From the NCBI GenBank assembly GCA_001599935.1, contig BCIJ01000023.1:171049-235048 (forward strand): 64,000 nt of DNA, written 5' to 3'. Shown here piece by piece: positions 22,969 through 35,300 of this stretch. Each line of letters opens with the position of its first letter. Position 1 is the stretch's first letter. The stretch comes from Holtermannia corniformis (Eukaryota > Basidiomycota > Tremellomycetes > Holtermanniales). The notes under the pieces were generated by a model that had not been told where the DNA came from, made no database searches, and worked only from the letters and a program-made list of their open reading frames with translations. A program made the position numbers and the translations under genes.

Positions 22969-24860
22969 TTAGATATTCGCGCGGCACTGGTGCGCCTTCC
23001 ACTTGCGGACCGGCACCTTGTCGACCCACATTTCGTCAATCTCGGCCAGCGTCCGACCAACGGTCTCGGGCACGAGGAAGAAAGCCCAAACGCAAGCGAT
23101 CGCACAGAGGCCGGCAAAGAAGAAACCGACCAAGCCGCCGAGATTGGCTTCGTCCGGGTTGATCAACTGTAAAGTCAGCAGACGTCAGCAGGATAACGCC
23201 GACGCACATATGGAGTAGCAAAGCCCATTGCCCATGCGCAGATTTGAGCGAAAGCTTGAGCAAAGGCGATGGTGGCCGGTCGAAGACGAGCACTCGGTGT
23301 TTCAGAGACAATGCTATAGCCGACAGCGCCGATTGATGCCTGGTACAGAAAGGCCCAGATGGCTAGGGAATTAGCAACGATCACCGTCATCGTTTCAACG
23401 CACTCATGAAAGCCACCATGACCCAGAGCGAAGCAGGTGTGCGTACGGCCCAGGTGATGCCGATGATGAGGAGTGCGACTACCATGGAGGCCAGGCCGCC
23501 GACCAGCATAGTGCGACGGCCGAAGCGCTCGATGGCATACCAGCTGAAAAGGTTGCCAACCACTTGCACGCTGAAGGACATCATGCCCAGGCCGAGGGAC
23601 AAGCGAACCGGGGTACCGGCCAATTGGCTGTCAAAGTCAGCTCGCAGCCGCGTCGCGTCAAAGCAAGACTCACAAAAAGTACGTCAAGTACGAAGTGACA
23701 AACGACCCACCAACGAGCTGCTGGAAGCCGAGCAACCCAGCGCAAATGATAGTGCGGTGGAGGTTGACCTGGCGTTTGGTAAGTCAACCCAATTGTCGGC
23801 CCAGGCGAATCACCTTGCGGAACGGCTCCAGAAGACCGACTCGTTCTTGACCATTCGAGAGCTCACGTTCCATTTGAAGCTGGAGCTTGGCAGAAGCAAA
23901 GTCTCGCTCGACGGCACGCATCCTGCTTGGCCCGTGGAGCTGGACCAGAGCTCGGTGGGCACCTTGTTCGTCGCCTCGGCCAAGCAGCCAGGTAGCTGAC
24001 TCGGGGATGAAAAAGGCGCCTGCGAGGATGATGACAACGAAGCTGACATGCGTCAGATTGCAGGCAGCGGGACCCATCGCACTTACAAGTACTGCAGCGC
24101 GAACGGGATTTGGTATGCCAGTGCCGACGTCAGATAGACATTGGCCGTTCCAGTCAATGTACCCGACGCAAGCCAGCCGCCACTAAAGAGGTCAGATAGC
24201 TCCTCTCACTGGGCGTTACTTACAAGAGGATAAAAGTGTTGAGGCATGCACCGAGCGGCCCACGCAGTCGAGTTGGCGCATAGCTGGCCAGAGACATGAT
24301 CCCAAGGGCCGTCTGCAAGCCATAGCCAAAGCCCGCAATGCATTTGGCGCCGAGAAACTGAGCCGGAGTGCGGCACAGCTGCTCAAACAGGATTCCGCCC
24401 ACGGTGAACACGAGCGAAACCAGAATGGTTTTGCGGATGCCGTAGCGAATGTTGATCTGGCCGGAGGCGAGAGCGCCGAGCATCATGGTAGCAGCGGTAC
24501 AGGCTGTCCACAAGGACTGCCAGAGTGCACCAATGACGTACAAGCCCGAAGCTTCATCAAGATAGCCAAAGCGCTTCTGGAAAGCCGGGACGCCGACCAG
24601 GGAGCCGGTCAGAAGGCCATCGAACCCGTAGGCGACCATGAGCCTGACAAGGTCAGCCGTATACCGAGACGGAGTACGACGTACATCAAAATGTAGATGC
24701 TGAAGCCAAACGCCCGCCGATTGTCCTGGACATATTGCCACAAGGATACGGCAGGCTCGGGCTCGATGTTGACAGCGGTTTCCGTAACGAAACCGATGTC
24801 TTTGTCATCGATGACCTCGTCGAGATGCGTGCCGATAGGAGCAGCTGTCAGAGTCGCCAT
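22969..24860 (-). CDS. MFS sugar porter (alpha-glucoside/hexose type)
   Basis: ATG 24860, stop 22969; about five exons. N-terminal cytosolic part is followed by GFDGLLTGSLVGVPAFQKRF (a variant of the family GYDxxxxG opening), GQINIRYGIRKTILVSLVF (helix 2-3 loop), GFGYGLQTALGIMSLASYAP, PESATWLLGRGDEQGAHRAL (the sugar-porter PESPRWL motif), ERFGRRTMLVGG, and near the end FLVPETVGRTLAEIDEMW (PETKGR-like motif). Most like general alpha-glucoside:H+ symporters, which fits the beta-glucosidase gene nearby, but substrate range is inferred. Convergent with the DHA1 gene (246 bp between stops). Confidence 0.85.
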
Positions 24861-25531
24861 TATGCTGCTTTATGAGTATGAGGCGACATCTCTGGTCAGC
24901 ACGGCAGTCATCATATACTTGCCGCCAATCAGTCGAGCGGCTTTATCTTTTCCGTTCGCCCGGGGCCTCCACCTGGGGTCCTCGGCCATCGATCTGGCCA
25001 GAGCCAAGCACTGCGGTTCCGGACGAGGCTCAGCTGGTGAACGGATACGACGAATCCGTCATCAGCGGGGGCAGCATCTCCGTCGGTGGACCTGCGCTTG
25101 GGCCGTGATTGACTTTTCCGGGCTGGAACGGCGCAACGCCGGTGGACTGTCCATTCGGTGACCGTCACGCGATAGAGCATGATCATCCAGCTCCGGCAGC
25201 TACCGCGAGGGCTTTGCTGCTGCAGTGCTTGGTCGTTTACATCCTGCGTGTTCTACAGTCGAAAGAGTGGATGACCAGTGTTCTTTTCCTTTTCTCCAAA
25301 CGGCAGCACAGGTGCGCACTCTTACGTCTAGCAAGGCATCCATATAGAACTAGTCACCACAACGCCAGCTGCACATCCATCACCACTCAGATAGTCTCTG
25401 CAAGCTTATCTGAACTCCACGCGCGGTGCAAGCCGCCATAATCGAAGAACTCTCGCTTGTACGTGACGGGAATCGTCATCGTCTTTGAGCGATCCCTACG
25501 GCAACGTCAGCAGCGCAGAGTATGCCGGGAC
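24861..25531. other. Intergenic region
   Basis: About 670 bp between the sugar porter start and the 3' end of the EthD-fold gene; presumably the porter promoter. No reading frame or repeat recognised. Confidence 0.4.
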
Positions 25532-25989
25532 CTACATGAACTTGTCCGTATCCTCCTCGAGTGCATCGCCGATCGGGGTCGCCATGGCCTTGACGTACCT
25601 GAGACGCTGTCAGTCCGCGTCAACATCACGCCTACTCACGCGTCCTCGGAGGCATAGATGTACAGGGATGTGCTATCCCACTGCTGACTGCTCGGCTGCT
25701 CGCCAAAGATGCCTGTCGTTCGCATCGGCATCTGCACGTACTTGAGCAGGCCCGGCATCCGGATCGCCCTCGCAAAGTGAACCTACGCTTGGTAAGTTGT
25801 GTCACAGTGTTGACTGCGACTGACCTCGTGATAGTGCTCCATGTACTGCTCCCTGGTCAAGTGTGGCAGGCGAGCACAGAGATAGAGGACCGCAAAGTAG
25901 TCATCCGGGCGAGGCAAGTCGAGCACGGGCGTCGTCAGTGCGAGGGTCATCGCAAGGGGTGAGATGACGAGCATGTCCTGCTCAGTCAT
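25532..25989 (-). CDS. EthD-domain (dimeric alpha-beta barrel) protein
   Basis: Starts at ATG 25989 (MTEQDMLV...). First exon contains PDDYFAVLYLCARLPHLTRE and HYHE; splicing at GTCAGT to an acceptor near 25790 gives HYHEVHFARAIRMPG, the EthD signature (conserved His in a Y-x-x-x-H stretch). A second short intron separates IYASEDA from YVKAMATPIGDALEED; stop TAG at 25532-25534. About 120 residues, typical size. EthD proteins are small ferredoxin-fold units often found beside catabolic or secondary-metabolism genes; the reaction is generally unknown. Divergent from the GH3 gene with only 134 bp between starts. Confidence 0.8.
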
Positions 25990-26123
25990 ACAAGACAAAT
26001 TGGCAGCTTGTCGCGGTAGTGTCAAATCCGTCGGTGCATGCCAAGCCGAGGTCTTGCCGGACGTCGGATATGTCAATCCCGCCGCCTATGAGAGATCGGC
26101 CACCATTGAGATTACCAAACACA
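25990..26123. promoter_or_regulatory. Shared divergent promoter, EthD / GH3
   Basis: 134 bp between two opposed start codons; both genes are probably controlled together from this stretch. No operator motif identified. Confidence 0.5.
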
Positions 26124-28946
26124 ATGCCGACCTTTGACGCAGATACCATCGCATCTCAGCTCACTCTCGAAGAGGCGGCGGCGCTCACTCACGGATCCGA
26201 CTTTTGGCGACTGAACGGTGTACCTCGGCTCAACGTCCCGAGCGGCTTGAAGCTGTCGGATGGTCCCAATGGAGCCAGGTGCGTCACTCGGCTGCAACCA
26301 GCCTGCTTACTGAATGCCAACAGAGGTCAAGATTTTGTTGGCGGAGTCTCTGTGTGTTAGTGCGGATGCAAGTACAAGCTGATACGCTTAGGCTGCTTGT
26401 TTCCCCGCTGGCGTTTGCCTAGCCGCCACTTTCGACAAGGAAGCTGCGTTCCAGGTAGGCGTTGGACTCGCAGCAGAATGCCGATCAAAGTCTGCTTCGG
26501 CTCTGCTTGGGCCCACCGCAAACATTCACCGGAGTCCGCTCGGCGGTCGCAATTTCGAGGTCAGTAGTGATTCGCATAAGGCCAAGGCTAACCTTGAGCA
26601 GAGCTACTCGGAGGACCCGGTGCTTTCCGGTCTAATGGCATCGGGCTACATCAATGGTCTTCAGAGCCAGGGCATCACTGCATTCATGAAGCACTTTGTG
26701 AGTACCTTGCTCTGCGAACGCCAAGCTCACCGTGCCAGGTGTGCAACGACTCGGAATTGGAGCGCCGCACCATGGACGTCAAGGTCGATGAAGCGACGCT
26801 GCGTGAGATCTACTTGCGTCCGTTTCAGATCGCTTTCGCCAATGCGGGACCGGGCGGGATGATGATCAGCTACAACAAGGTCGGTAGCTCGCAGCAGGTA
26901 AGACCCTCGCTGATCGACAGGTGAATGGGACCTATGTCGGCGAACAACGACGCCTGCTTGAGGGTGTGCTTCGTCAAGAATGGGGCGTCAAGGACGTCGC
27001 CGTCGTTAGCGACTGGTGGGCCGTCTATTCCCTGGAGCCTGCTATCCTGGCGGGCCTCGACTGTAAGCTCGCCGCTTTACACTGCTGATCCTAACGCTCT
27101 ACAGTGGAGATGCCAGATTCGCACTTTCGCGGTCAAGGACGATTGAGCAAGGCCGCTCAAGACAATCCCGAGCTCGCCGCAGCTGTCCGGGCACGCGCTA
27201 CATCCGTGCTTGGACTGATCAGGCGTGCGGGTGGTTACGATCTGCCGCTAGAACAGCCAGAAACGGCACTCAACTCGCCGGAAACGCGTCAGTTGATCCG
27301 CAAAGTCGGAGCTGAAGGCGCCGTGCTCCTTCGTAACAATGGGGTTTTGCCTTTGGCGACAACCGACCGTCTTGCAGCAGTCGGAACATTTGCGACCATT
27401 GCATTGGCCCACGGCGGTGGCTCAGCTAGCCTGAACGCGCACCGCAAAGTCACTCCACTCGAAGGACTGCAAGCTCGCTTCGACAACGTTGTATATGCCC
27501 CTGGCGTCGCGGCACATTTGCAAGTACCGCTGCCAGCAGCGACTTCGATAGATGGCGAGCCAGGCTGCCTGGTCGACTTTGTCAACCCAGACGGCAGCCT
27601 CGTCGAAACTCGCCGACTCGGGTCGCCATACGTCACCTGTCTGGACCGCTTCCCAGCTGCGCTCCAACCTGGCTGGGCAGCGATTATGCGCTTTGATCTC
27701 AAGCCCGAGACTAGCGGCAACCATACCGTTGCCGTCTCGGCACCTGCTCTGGCAGAGCTCTACATAGACGGCGAGTACATTCTGGCGACGCCCGCCGACC
27801 CACCCCGCCGGGACGATTTCTTGCACATGGCATTGCATCGCGTCACGGCCGAAACGACACGGCACTTTGAGGCCGACCGCTCCTACCGATTCGAGATTCG
27901 CTACACTTCCAACGAGGATTTCTTGTACGCCACGCAGTACAAGCTTAATGGCATGCGGTGCGTCTTGATCACCGTCGCGACTTGTCTGATCCATGTAGAC
28001 TTGGCTTTCTGGAATATGCCGACGAAGACCTCGTGATTGCCGGGGCGGTTGCGGCGGCAGAAGAGGCCGGAACTGCTATCATCTGTGTCGGCCATGGCAG
28101 CGTGCGTCCTTGCATATTTGTGATACTCACTCATGCCCGCAGGACTACGAGACGGAAGGCTTTGATCGCGAGCAACTGGGACTGCTCGGCCGGCAAGACG
28201 AACTGATCTACGCACTCGCCAAGTCCTCGGCCAAAGTCGTCGTGGTCGTCTTCACCGGTTCCCCGATCGCAATGCCTTGGCTAGACAGTGTCGACGCTGT
28301 CATCGCCGCGTGGTTCCCTGGTCAAGAACTCGGTCACGCTCTTGCCGATGTCCTCTCGGGGGACGTGACGCCGAGTGGTCGCCTTCCCGTCACCTTCCCG
28401 CGGCGGCTCGAGGACACTCCAGCTTTCGGCAACTTTCCGGGCGAGAACGAACAAGTTACGTACACTGAGGGCTCTTTCGTCGGCTACCGGCACTACACGA
28501 CGCGCGGCGTGCCGACCTTGTTCCCATTCGGGTTCGGCCTCTCGTACACGACGTTTGCAGTGTCCGAGCTTTGCGTCACAGGCGGTGCCCACTTCAAGTC
28601 GGGCGCAAAGTTGTCGGTTTCGATCAAAGTGAGCAACACTGGTCAACGCAGCGGGCGCCACACGGTTCTCGTCTTTGTGAGTCCACCAAGCGGCAGTCAC
28701 ATGCCGGCGCTGGCCCTCGAAGCGTACGCGAAAACAGACTCGCTGGCGCCCGGCGAATCACAGACGGTGACGACCGAGCTTGGCGGTGAGGCATTCAGCC
28801 ACTGGGAAGGAGGCGAGGATGGTCATTGGCGAATCGCGCCGGGAGCGTACACTATCAGCGTCCACCAAGACGCCGCTAGCGTCCCTCAGCTCTCGCACGT
28901 CGTCGATATTGCCGATGGGTGGATCTGGAAGGGCTTGCATGCGTAA
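26124..28946 (+). CDS. GH3 beta-glucosidase with PA14 insert
   Basis: ATG 26124; about nine exons, stop 28944-28946. N-terminal (alpha/beta)8 half: KLSDGPNGAR, FPAGVCLAATFDKEAAF, GPTANIHRSPLGGRNFE, SYSEDPVLSGL, KHFVCNDSELERR, NKVNGTYVG, then VVSDWWAVYSLEPAILAGLD with the nucleophile Asp in SDW. A PA14-type beta insert follows (about 27590-27930: GSLVETRR ... AELYIDGEYILATP). The C-terminal half carries YETEGFDREQLGLLGRQDEL with the acid/base Glu, then PFGFGLSYTTF and a fibronectin III-like tail. Lacks a signal peptide, so likely intracellular, as in PA14-type yeast enzymes. It releases glucose from beta-glucosides; with the sugar porter it could import and split oligosaccharides. Confidence 0.9.
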
Positions 28947-29172
28947 TTGAGAATACCGATGTACCATGATTACGAGTGCGGACCGTTGGGACTGCACACA
29001 CGATTCGATCTCCGTGCACATATATTTACCGGCGCGCTCTCTTCGGAGCGTCAGCCGGTGACTCCGCAGAGGTGCATTCGCGACAAACTGCTGACAATCA
29101 CGCACATGCACACCGAGCGAATGTGATGGATCTCATGGGGTGATAGGGAACGCATACATGGTGACTGCCCTG

Positions 29173-29673
29173 CTACTTGGGATCGTGGGCCACGACCTCG
29201 ATCTCGACACGCATGTCGTCCTCGCCCAGGCGGGTTACACCGACGCAAGTCCAGATAGGCTGGTGGTTCGGCATCCACTTCCTGAAACCGGCTACCATGG
29301 CTTCGATCGCCTCAGAGTTGCATGGAAGGTGGTACGAGTTCACGCGGTAAACCTGCTCGGGTGTAAACTGACGCGTCGATGCGCCCGATGTCACGCACCT
29401 GTTCCCAGCCTTTTCCACCTGCGCCTTTGAGCGTTATATCGACGTTTTCAAAAGCTTGCTCGATTTGCTTGATGATGTCTTTGTAGATGACGCCGTCATC
29501 CGGATTCCATCCGCCTGCAACGCCGAGTTAGCCAGGCTAACACTGCAGCGACAGCACTTGCCTTGACCGCTGCACTCGATTCGGTCGCCTACTCGGACGG
29601 CCTGCGAGTAGCGGTACTGGCGCTGCTGGTTCTCGCCATGCTTGTACGAGGTGAAATACTGGAGGTGGGACAT
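29173..29673 (-). CDS. Rid/YjgF-family protein (RidA-like)
   Basis: Three exons from ATG 29673: MSHLQYFTSYKHGENQQ ... VRVGDRIECSGQ, then GGWNPDDGVIYKDIIKQIEQ and KGAGGKGWEQ, then FTPEQVYRVNSYHL ... WTCVGVTRLGEDDMRVEIEV, ending AHDPK. About 140 residues, normal length. Rid proteins hydrolyse reactive enamine/imine intermediates to ketoacids and ammonia. The first intron appears to use a GC donor: CAAG followed by GCAAGT, acceptor TTGCAG, which restores SGQGGWNP exactly. The Arg expected in the classical RidA active site is not obvious, so it may belong to another Rid subgroup. Divergent from the Zn2Cys6 gene. Confidence 0.85.
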
Positions 29674-29834
29674 GATGTTGGTGCCAGGGGTGCTATACTT
29701 TGGCTGACCGCCCGCAGATATAAGACTCGCGCGGAAATGACATTTCCGCCACTATCACCGGATGCCGTACAGCGCATCCGGGACAGCCTTTCCCGCCGCC
29801 GAGTGAACCGTTGCGTTGATCAGCAACAAAGCAG
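29674..29834. promoter_or_regulatory. Shared divergent promoter, Rid protein / Zn2Cys6 regulator
   Basis: 161 bp between start codons. A TATAAG stretch lies at about 29719. No CGG-triplet pair typical of Zn2Cys6 targets was confirmed by eye. Confidence 0.45.
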
Positions 29835-31872
29835 ATGGAGTCTAGCAGACGTCACGTCTCGGTCGCCTGCGCAAGGTGCAGGACTCGCAAGGCAAAATGC
29901 GACGGGAAGCGGCCGGTGTGCGGCCGGTGCAAGTTGACGGGGGCCGCGTGCGACTTTGCACAGTCGTTCGACGGCCGGACAATGTGGGTGATCAGATGCT
30001 GACCACCGAGTCGTACTGGGGAGCTCACGCGCGTAGAAATCGACCACATGTGCGGATAGCGCAGCTGGAAGCCGAGGTCGCTAGTCTCCGTCATGCGCTC
30101 GAGCTTCGAACAAGCACAGACGTCACCCAAGGTTCTGGACAGGATGAGCCTAGCCCGTCCACATCCACGCTGGGTGACACCCATGGCGGAAGCAGGGCGG
30201 CGGATAGCTTGCAGATCGACGCCGAGTCGGGCAACCTAACATTCATGGGCCCAACTTCTATCCCGCGGCGGAGTAAGGCGTCTGTGACTCTGCAGCAGGG
30301 TGAGAAACCGCAGCAGCTACTCAATGGGAGTGCTTACACTCTCAGAGCATCGCTGGATCCCGTATACCCATCTAGCAGCACCGCCAGCGCTCGACGGTCT
30401 CACGCGAACGACCCACGAAGAGCTCGTTGACCTCTACTTTACGTACCTCAACGGTTTCTGTGCTTTTATCGATGAAGCAGAGTTTCGAGCAGGCATGGCT
30501 TCTGCCGGCCAGCCTGGAGAATCCAACCCCTCGTACTCGCCATTCGTCCACATGACCATGCTGGCACTCGCGGCCCATCTGTCCGATAACCCAGAGATCC
30601 CGCGTGACCCACAGCATCCGGAAAGTCAAGGCGAGGTTTTCTTTCACCACGCGTTGGCGATGCTCGAGGGCGAGCTGGAGCGGCCGCAACCGATTACAGT
30701 GATTGGTATCACGTTGCTGTTTGCCTGGCTCGCCGACGTTGGCAAGTCTTCAATGGCATATATCTACAGCGGTGTGTTGTAGAGTATGCAGGGGCAAACT
30801 GACTTGAGCAGGCATCGCCGTCAGCTTGGCTCAAGATCTCGGTCTGCAAGTTGATGCACGGCCTCTTGTCGGGCGCGGCATCATGGCCCCTGCGACCGTC
30901 AAGCTGCGGGAGGATGCGTTTTGGACCATCTACTTTCAAGACAAGTGCGTGATCGAGTGTGCATGCTCCTGCTGACCCAGCAGACTCTCGGCACTGTACG
31001 TCGGGCGTGCTCCAGCCCTGACTGAATCCAATCACGACCTCGAACTCGACGCTGTGGATCCGCTACGGCATGGCCTGCTGACACTCAGCAATATCCTCAC
31101 CAAGATCATGCACATGCTGTACAGCGTACGGAGGGATGAGCGACCGGTGCAGGACGCTATCGACAGACTACGGGCCTGCCTTGATGACTGGTAAGTCCTC
31201 AACGACAGTCTGTGTTGCTGACAGCCAGGCCGGATACCATGCCACCCGAGCTGTCGGTGGCAGCCATCATTCTGATGCCTTCGCCGCTGCCAATGTACGT
31301 CGTTGGGGACCGGAGTAACCATTGCTAACATGGACAGCATGCTACACGCATTGCACAACACGGCGACCATTCTCTTCCATCGACCGTTCCTCGAGCGGCA
31401 CTGTCTCGACGCTCTCGAAGGCAACCGATGTCTAGAGGCAGCACTTGGTGTTCGAGACCTGGCACGGCAGTACGATGCGCAGTATTCCCTCCGCAGGGCG
31501 CCCATCACCATGTCTCAAGTGAGTCCCGCACTTGCAGCTTGCTATCCTAACCGACAGATCCTCTACGTTGCCTCGTCCGTCCTCGTCCTCATCTTGGCCG
31601 ACCTATACGACCAGCCAGAGCGGCAGCAGCAGCGCGAGCGCTGTCAAACCGCGCTGGATGACCTCATAGGCTTCCTCACCACCCTCTCCCGCTCGTGGGG
31701 CTGTGCCGCCCAAGGCCTAAGCGCAATCAACACTATGCGCAAAGAGTATGCCGTCGGGACGTATGCGCCGTCGTACGACTCGGACGTCGTCCCGGAAGAT
31801 TGGGTCGCCGAGCTATTCAATTGGCCGACACTGGAGGATCTGTCGGCTCTGCATGGTATTACCTTCGATTGA
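29835..31872 (+). CDS. Zn2Cys6 fungal-specific transcription factor
   Basis: ATG 29835; exons include 29835-29983, 30037-30299, 30346 to about 30772, then several more, stop 31870-31872. Zinc cluster Cys12, 15, 22, 29, 32 and 39 (CARCRTRKAKCDG ... CGRCKLTGAACDF) is followed by a linker and coiled coil RIAQLEAEVASLRHALEL. The Fungal_trans middle region starts near THEELVDLYFTYLNGFCAFI and carries the usual AVSLAQDLGLQ and FWTIYFQDKLSALYVGRAP blocks. The C-terminus is acidic (PEDWVAELFNWPTLEDLSAL), a likely activation segment. Its position at the end of the transporter/GH3/EthD/Rid group suggests it controls them, which is inference. Confidence 0.88.
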
Positions 31873-32334
31873 GCAGATGCCAAAGTAGCGACCGAGTAAA
31901 GACGCTCGGCAAACCTCGTCCAAAAAACTCCGAAACGCCGATCGGTTGCGTCGACGCAGACGGTTGGCATCGACTGTAAGATGCGAAGTTCTCACATCAT
32001 CTCAACTTCTTGGCTCGACGCTGGCTGGCATCAGCTACCTTGGATGGCTCGACTTGTCAAGAAGAGCGCGCGGAACAACTACACGGCATGCCACTGGAGA
32101 ACCCAAGAGACGATTAGCCGTTTGCACTCGCATTCGACACGAGTCGACCATGCCGAGGTACGAGGTCGAGCACACGGCTCTGGGGATGTCAACAGACTTG
32201 TAGCGAGTGTAGCCGCACTGCCATGCAGCTATCTGAGCGCCGCGATCATCCTCCACTCAACTTGGTCCACCTCGGCCGAGCATTGTCGAACGCGACCAGA
32301 CGAGACTCGGATTCAGTAGAGGATTCCTCTCATC
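31873..32334. other. Intergenic region and H2 leader
   Basis: Holds no recognised gene. The last 85 bp (about 32250-32334) are similar to the segments before H3 (35963-36040) and H4 (37465-37522), including CTCCACT, TTGGTCCACCTC, CGCGACC and GAGACTCGGA blocks, so a common leader or promoter was duplicated with these genes. Confidence 0.5.
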
Positions 32335-35300
32335 ATGCCGCCCATCACAGACAACAACGTCGACCATACGCCACTCATGTTCACGCTCGACCTGGAGGAA
32401 CCCGGAGACGAGAGCCAGCAGACGGCCGAGCGAGACGCACGCGGGCGCGAAACGGCGACGCATACCGTACGATGTCATCTCGGGGTGGAAGCCGTCGGCG
32501 GTAGGGGTGCAGAGGAACGACGAGCATCTTGGCAGCAGTGTGTTCGGTGCGTTGCGTCTGTGCTTTGCCCACGGCTGTACTGATGCATGCAGTCATCGCT
32601 AGAGCTGTGCAGGCCGAGAGGGCGCGCCGGAGGGCGTTGGGCGACTTCATCCAGCCACTCGCCGCCGGCGACGACGACGTGCTCTCTGCCGACGTTCACA
32701 CCTTCCTCACCCGCGCTTTCAGATCACTCCCGAATCAGCGCGCCGGGTCAGCAGCCGCCGACGTCGAATCTGCCGAGGATTGGAATTCGGACCTGCAGCA
32801 GGAGATGGTAGAGGATATCGGCGACGGTGCCGACACGCACTATGGCCGCCAGCTTTCATCGAGCGAGCGCAGCTGGGCCTGTCCAAGGTGCGCCGCATTC
32901 AACTCTGAACCGTTGTTCGCTCTGACGTTATCGCAGCCTTGATCATGCCCCCCGCCGAGCATCTATGCAATCCCTTTCCTTCTCACCCGCAAGCACCGAT
33001 ATCCACACGCCCAACCTCCCAACCCCGAACCTTTCTGCGTCGGTCTCGCGTCGGAACAGTCGACCAGATGTCGAGCAGCCATACAGTGTCGTGCGGCGTG
33101 CTGGCGACGGCTTCGAGAGCGAGCGCGAAGCCAAGGGCGACACTCAGTGGAGCCACGGTGGCGCGATCGACGTTGGCAAGCAGAGACGGACGGCAAGTAA
33201 AGGTGCGACCAGGACTAGGGCTGCGACTCTACCAGCTGGTGCCAAAGGCTTAGGCCTTGACTTAACTGATCAGCTTGAAGAGTCGTGAGTCGTTCATGTG
33301 CATTCCAGCGTCCCCTCGTGCTGATGGCCCCAACAGCTCAAGTCCGCCTCGTCAGCCGTCTCCTCCGCCCATTCCGCCCACCTCCGTCGACTGGGACAAT
33401 AGATTGCACGACTTTACGAGTATGTTCGACTTTTCCGATAAGCCCGTCACGCCCGAGGAATGGACGATAACACAGAGTACGGCGAGCGTAGAGGCTACCA
33501 GGCGCCAACTTGTTCCAAGGGCATACAGCTCGTTATCAAGCTACATGAGAGGTTTACAGATCCCTGTGTTTCATCGGTCATGGCAAAGTTCTGCAGATTA
33601 CGATGAAGAGGTTATCAAGACGAGGCTCTTGAATCTTCAGCACAAGCGCAGACCCGAGCTCAGCGCCCCGCCGCGTCAGCGCTCTGCCAAAGCCAAAGAG
33701 TCAGAGATGTCGGAAGACAAGGTCAAGATTGAAAATTGGAACATCAAGATTTACGCGCTTGCGTCGGATGGGGAATTCATCCTCTTTGCGGGTATGTACC
33801 AACCGCCCTTGAGCCTCTCGCTGACAGCACAACAGGCTTTTCTCGACCTCAGCGAGCTGACCGGCCGCACTGGCAAGTCGCGCCTCTCCACTTGTACCAA
33901 CGCGTTTGGCTGCTGGCGGACGCCGACAGTCGTGCCCGCTGCGGCGCGTTTCCAATGGCGAAGCACTTGATTGGTGGTCGAGTGCGCCAATCGCGCCCGG
34001 CGAGTTTGTCGTGTGTGAAGACGTCGCCGGCACCGGTCAGCTTTGTTGCCCTGATCAGAATCGATTGCTCATATTCACAGACATCGTCCCGGTTCGACTC
34101 TTGCATGAGTTCGACCATTATACTCGAAGCAACGTGATTGTTGCGCCCGAGGATGTCATGTTCGCAAATTCCTATCCCAAGCAGGCAAAGGCTTCAGGGC
34201 AGTTGGTAGAACCTCGTCGCAAAGTGGGTACAGCATGTTACGAGCAGTGACCGAGCTGACGTCAATTGCTAGATTGTGCACGTCAGTCAGCTTCCGAGAC
34301 GGGAGACGGGTACTGATGACCAAATGCAGATATGGATGCCGCGTGATTTGGTCAGGTCTCGTGAAACATACTGTCGCATCAGCGGTTTGGGCGCCGAAGA
34401 GCACACGATCAACAGGTTCATGAAGTCCGGCGTCGGCCACGTCATCCCCCTTGATGACTACTCTATCGTGCGTTGCTCCTCAGTGCATGTAGACTGCGAT
34501 GCGCTGCTGACATGCGCAGTCGTACCTGTTTCACCTGGCCTATGACCCCGGCTTGACGCAGTGGGACAATGTGGTGCCCGGCAGGATTGACCCTGTGCAA
34601 AAGGGATACTTCGCGCCAACATTAGCTCTGCTACCCCACAATGTCTCGAATCTGATGTATGCCAACAAGCTGGTCAAGGAGAACATTTTCGACCACGAGC
34701 TCTTGTACTCGAGCCCTTGGGAAACAGGCACTTCGTGGTACGAAGCTTGCTTGACCTCGGGTGGCTTCGACCTGCTCGATCTCATTCGACACGGCCAGCC
34801 TCTCCTTGAGCCACGCCTGCAAACTACGGAAACAAAACTAGACGATGTTTCCCCTGTCCATCTCATGCGGATGATCAACGTTTTGAACTTGCGATGCCGG
34901 CTCGTCGACTCGCGCCATCCGCTTCTCAACCTGTCGAAGCTCACCACCGAGGTGAGAAACCGCTCTCTCCAACCCATCCAAGGCCCCGTCAGCTCCGACC
35001 GCGCCGTCGAGTAAATCGGCACACAATCGGCACAGAACGGCCGGAGAAGGGTGCAGATACGGACACGCCGACGCACCCCGAAGCATCGGACTAGTCGATC
35101 AGACCAAACAATCGGCAAGGACCTCGGGTGCATCCGAGGGCAGTCACCGCAGCACCGAGCCCTCCGGCTCCTCTGGCTCCTCCACCAAGTGTCCAGCGGT
35201 TCAGGTCGCTCAATCGGCACCAGCGCAATCGCCTTTAGCGAGGTCTATGACCACCCGAGTAGCACCAACGTCAAAGTCCAGCAAATGCCTATCACTGCCG

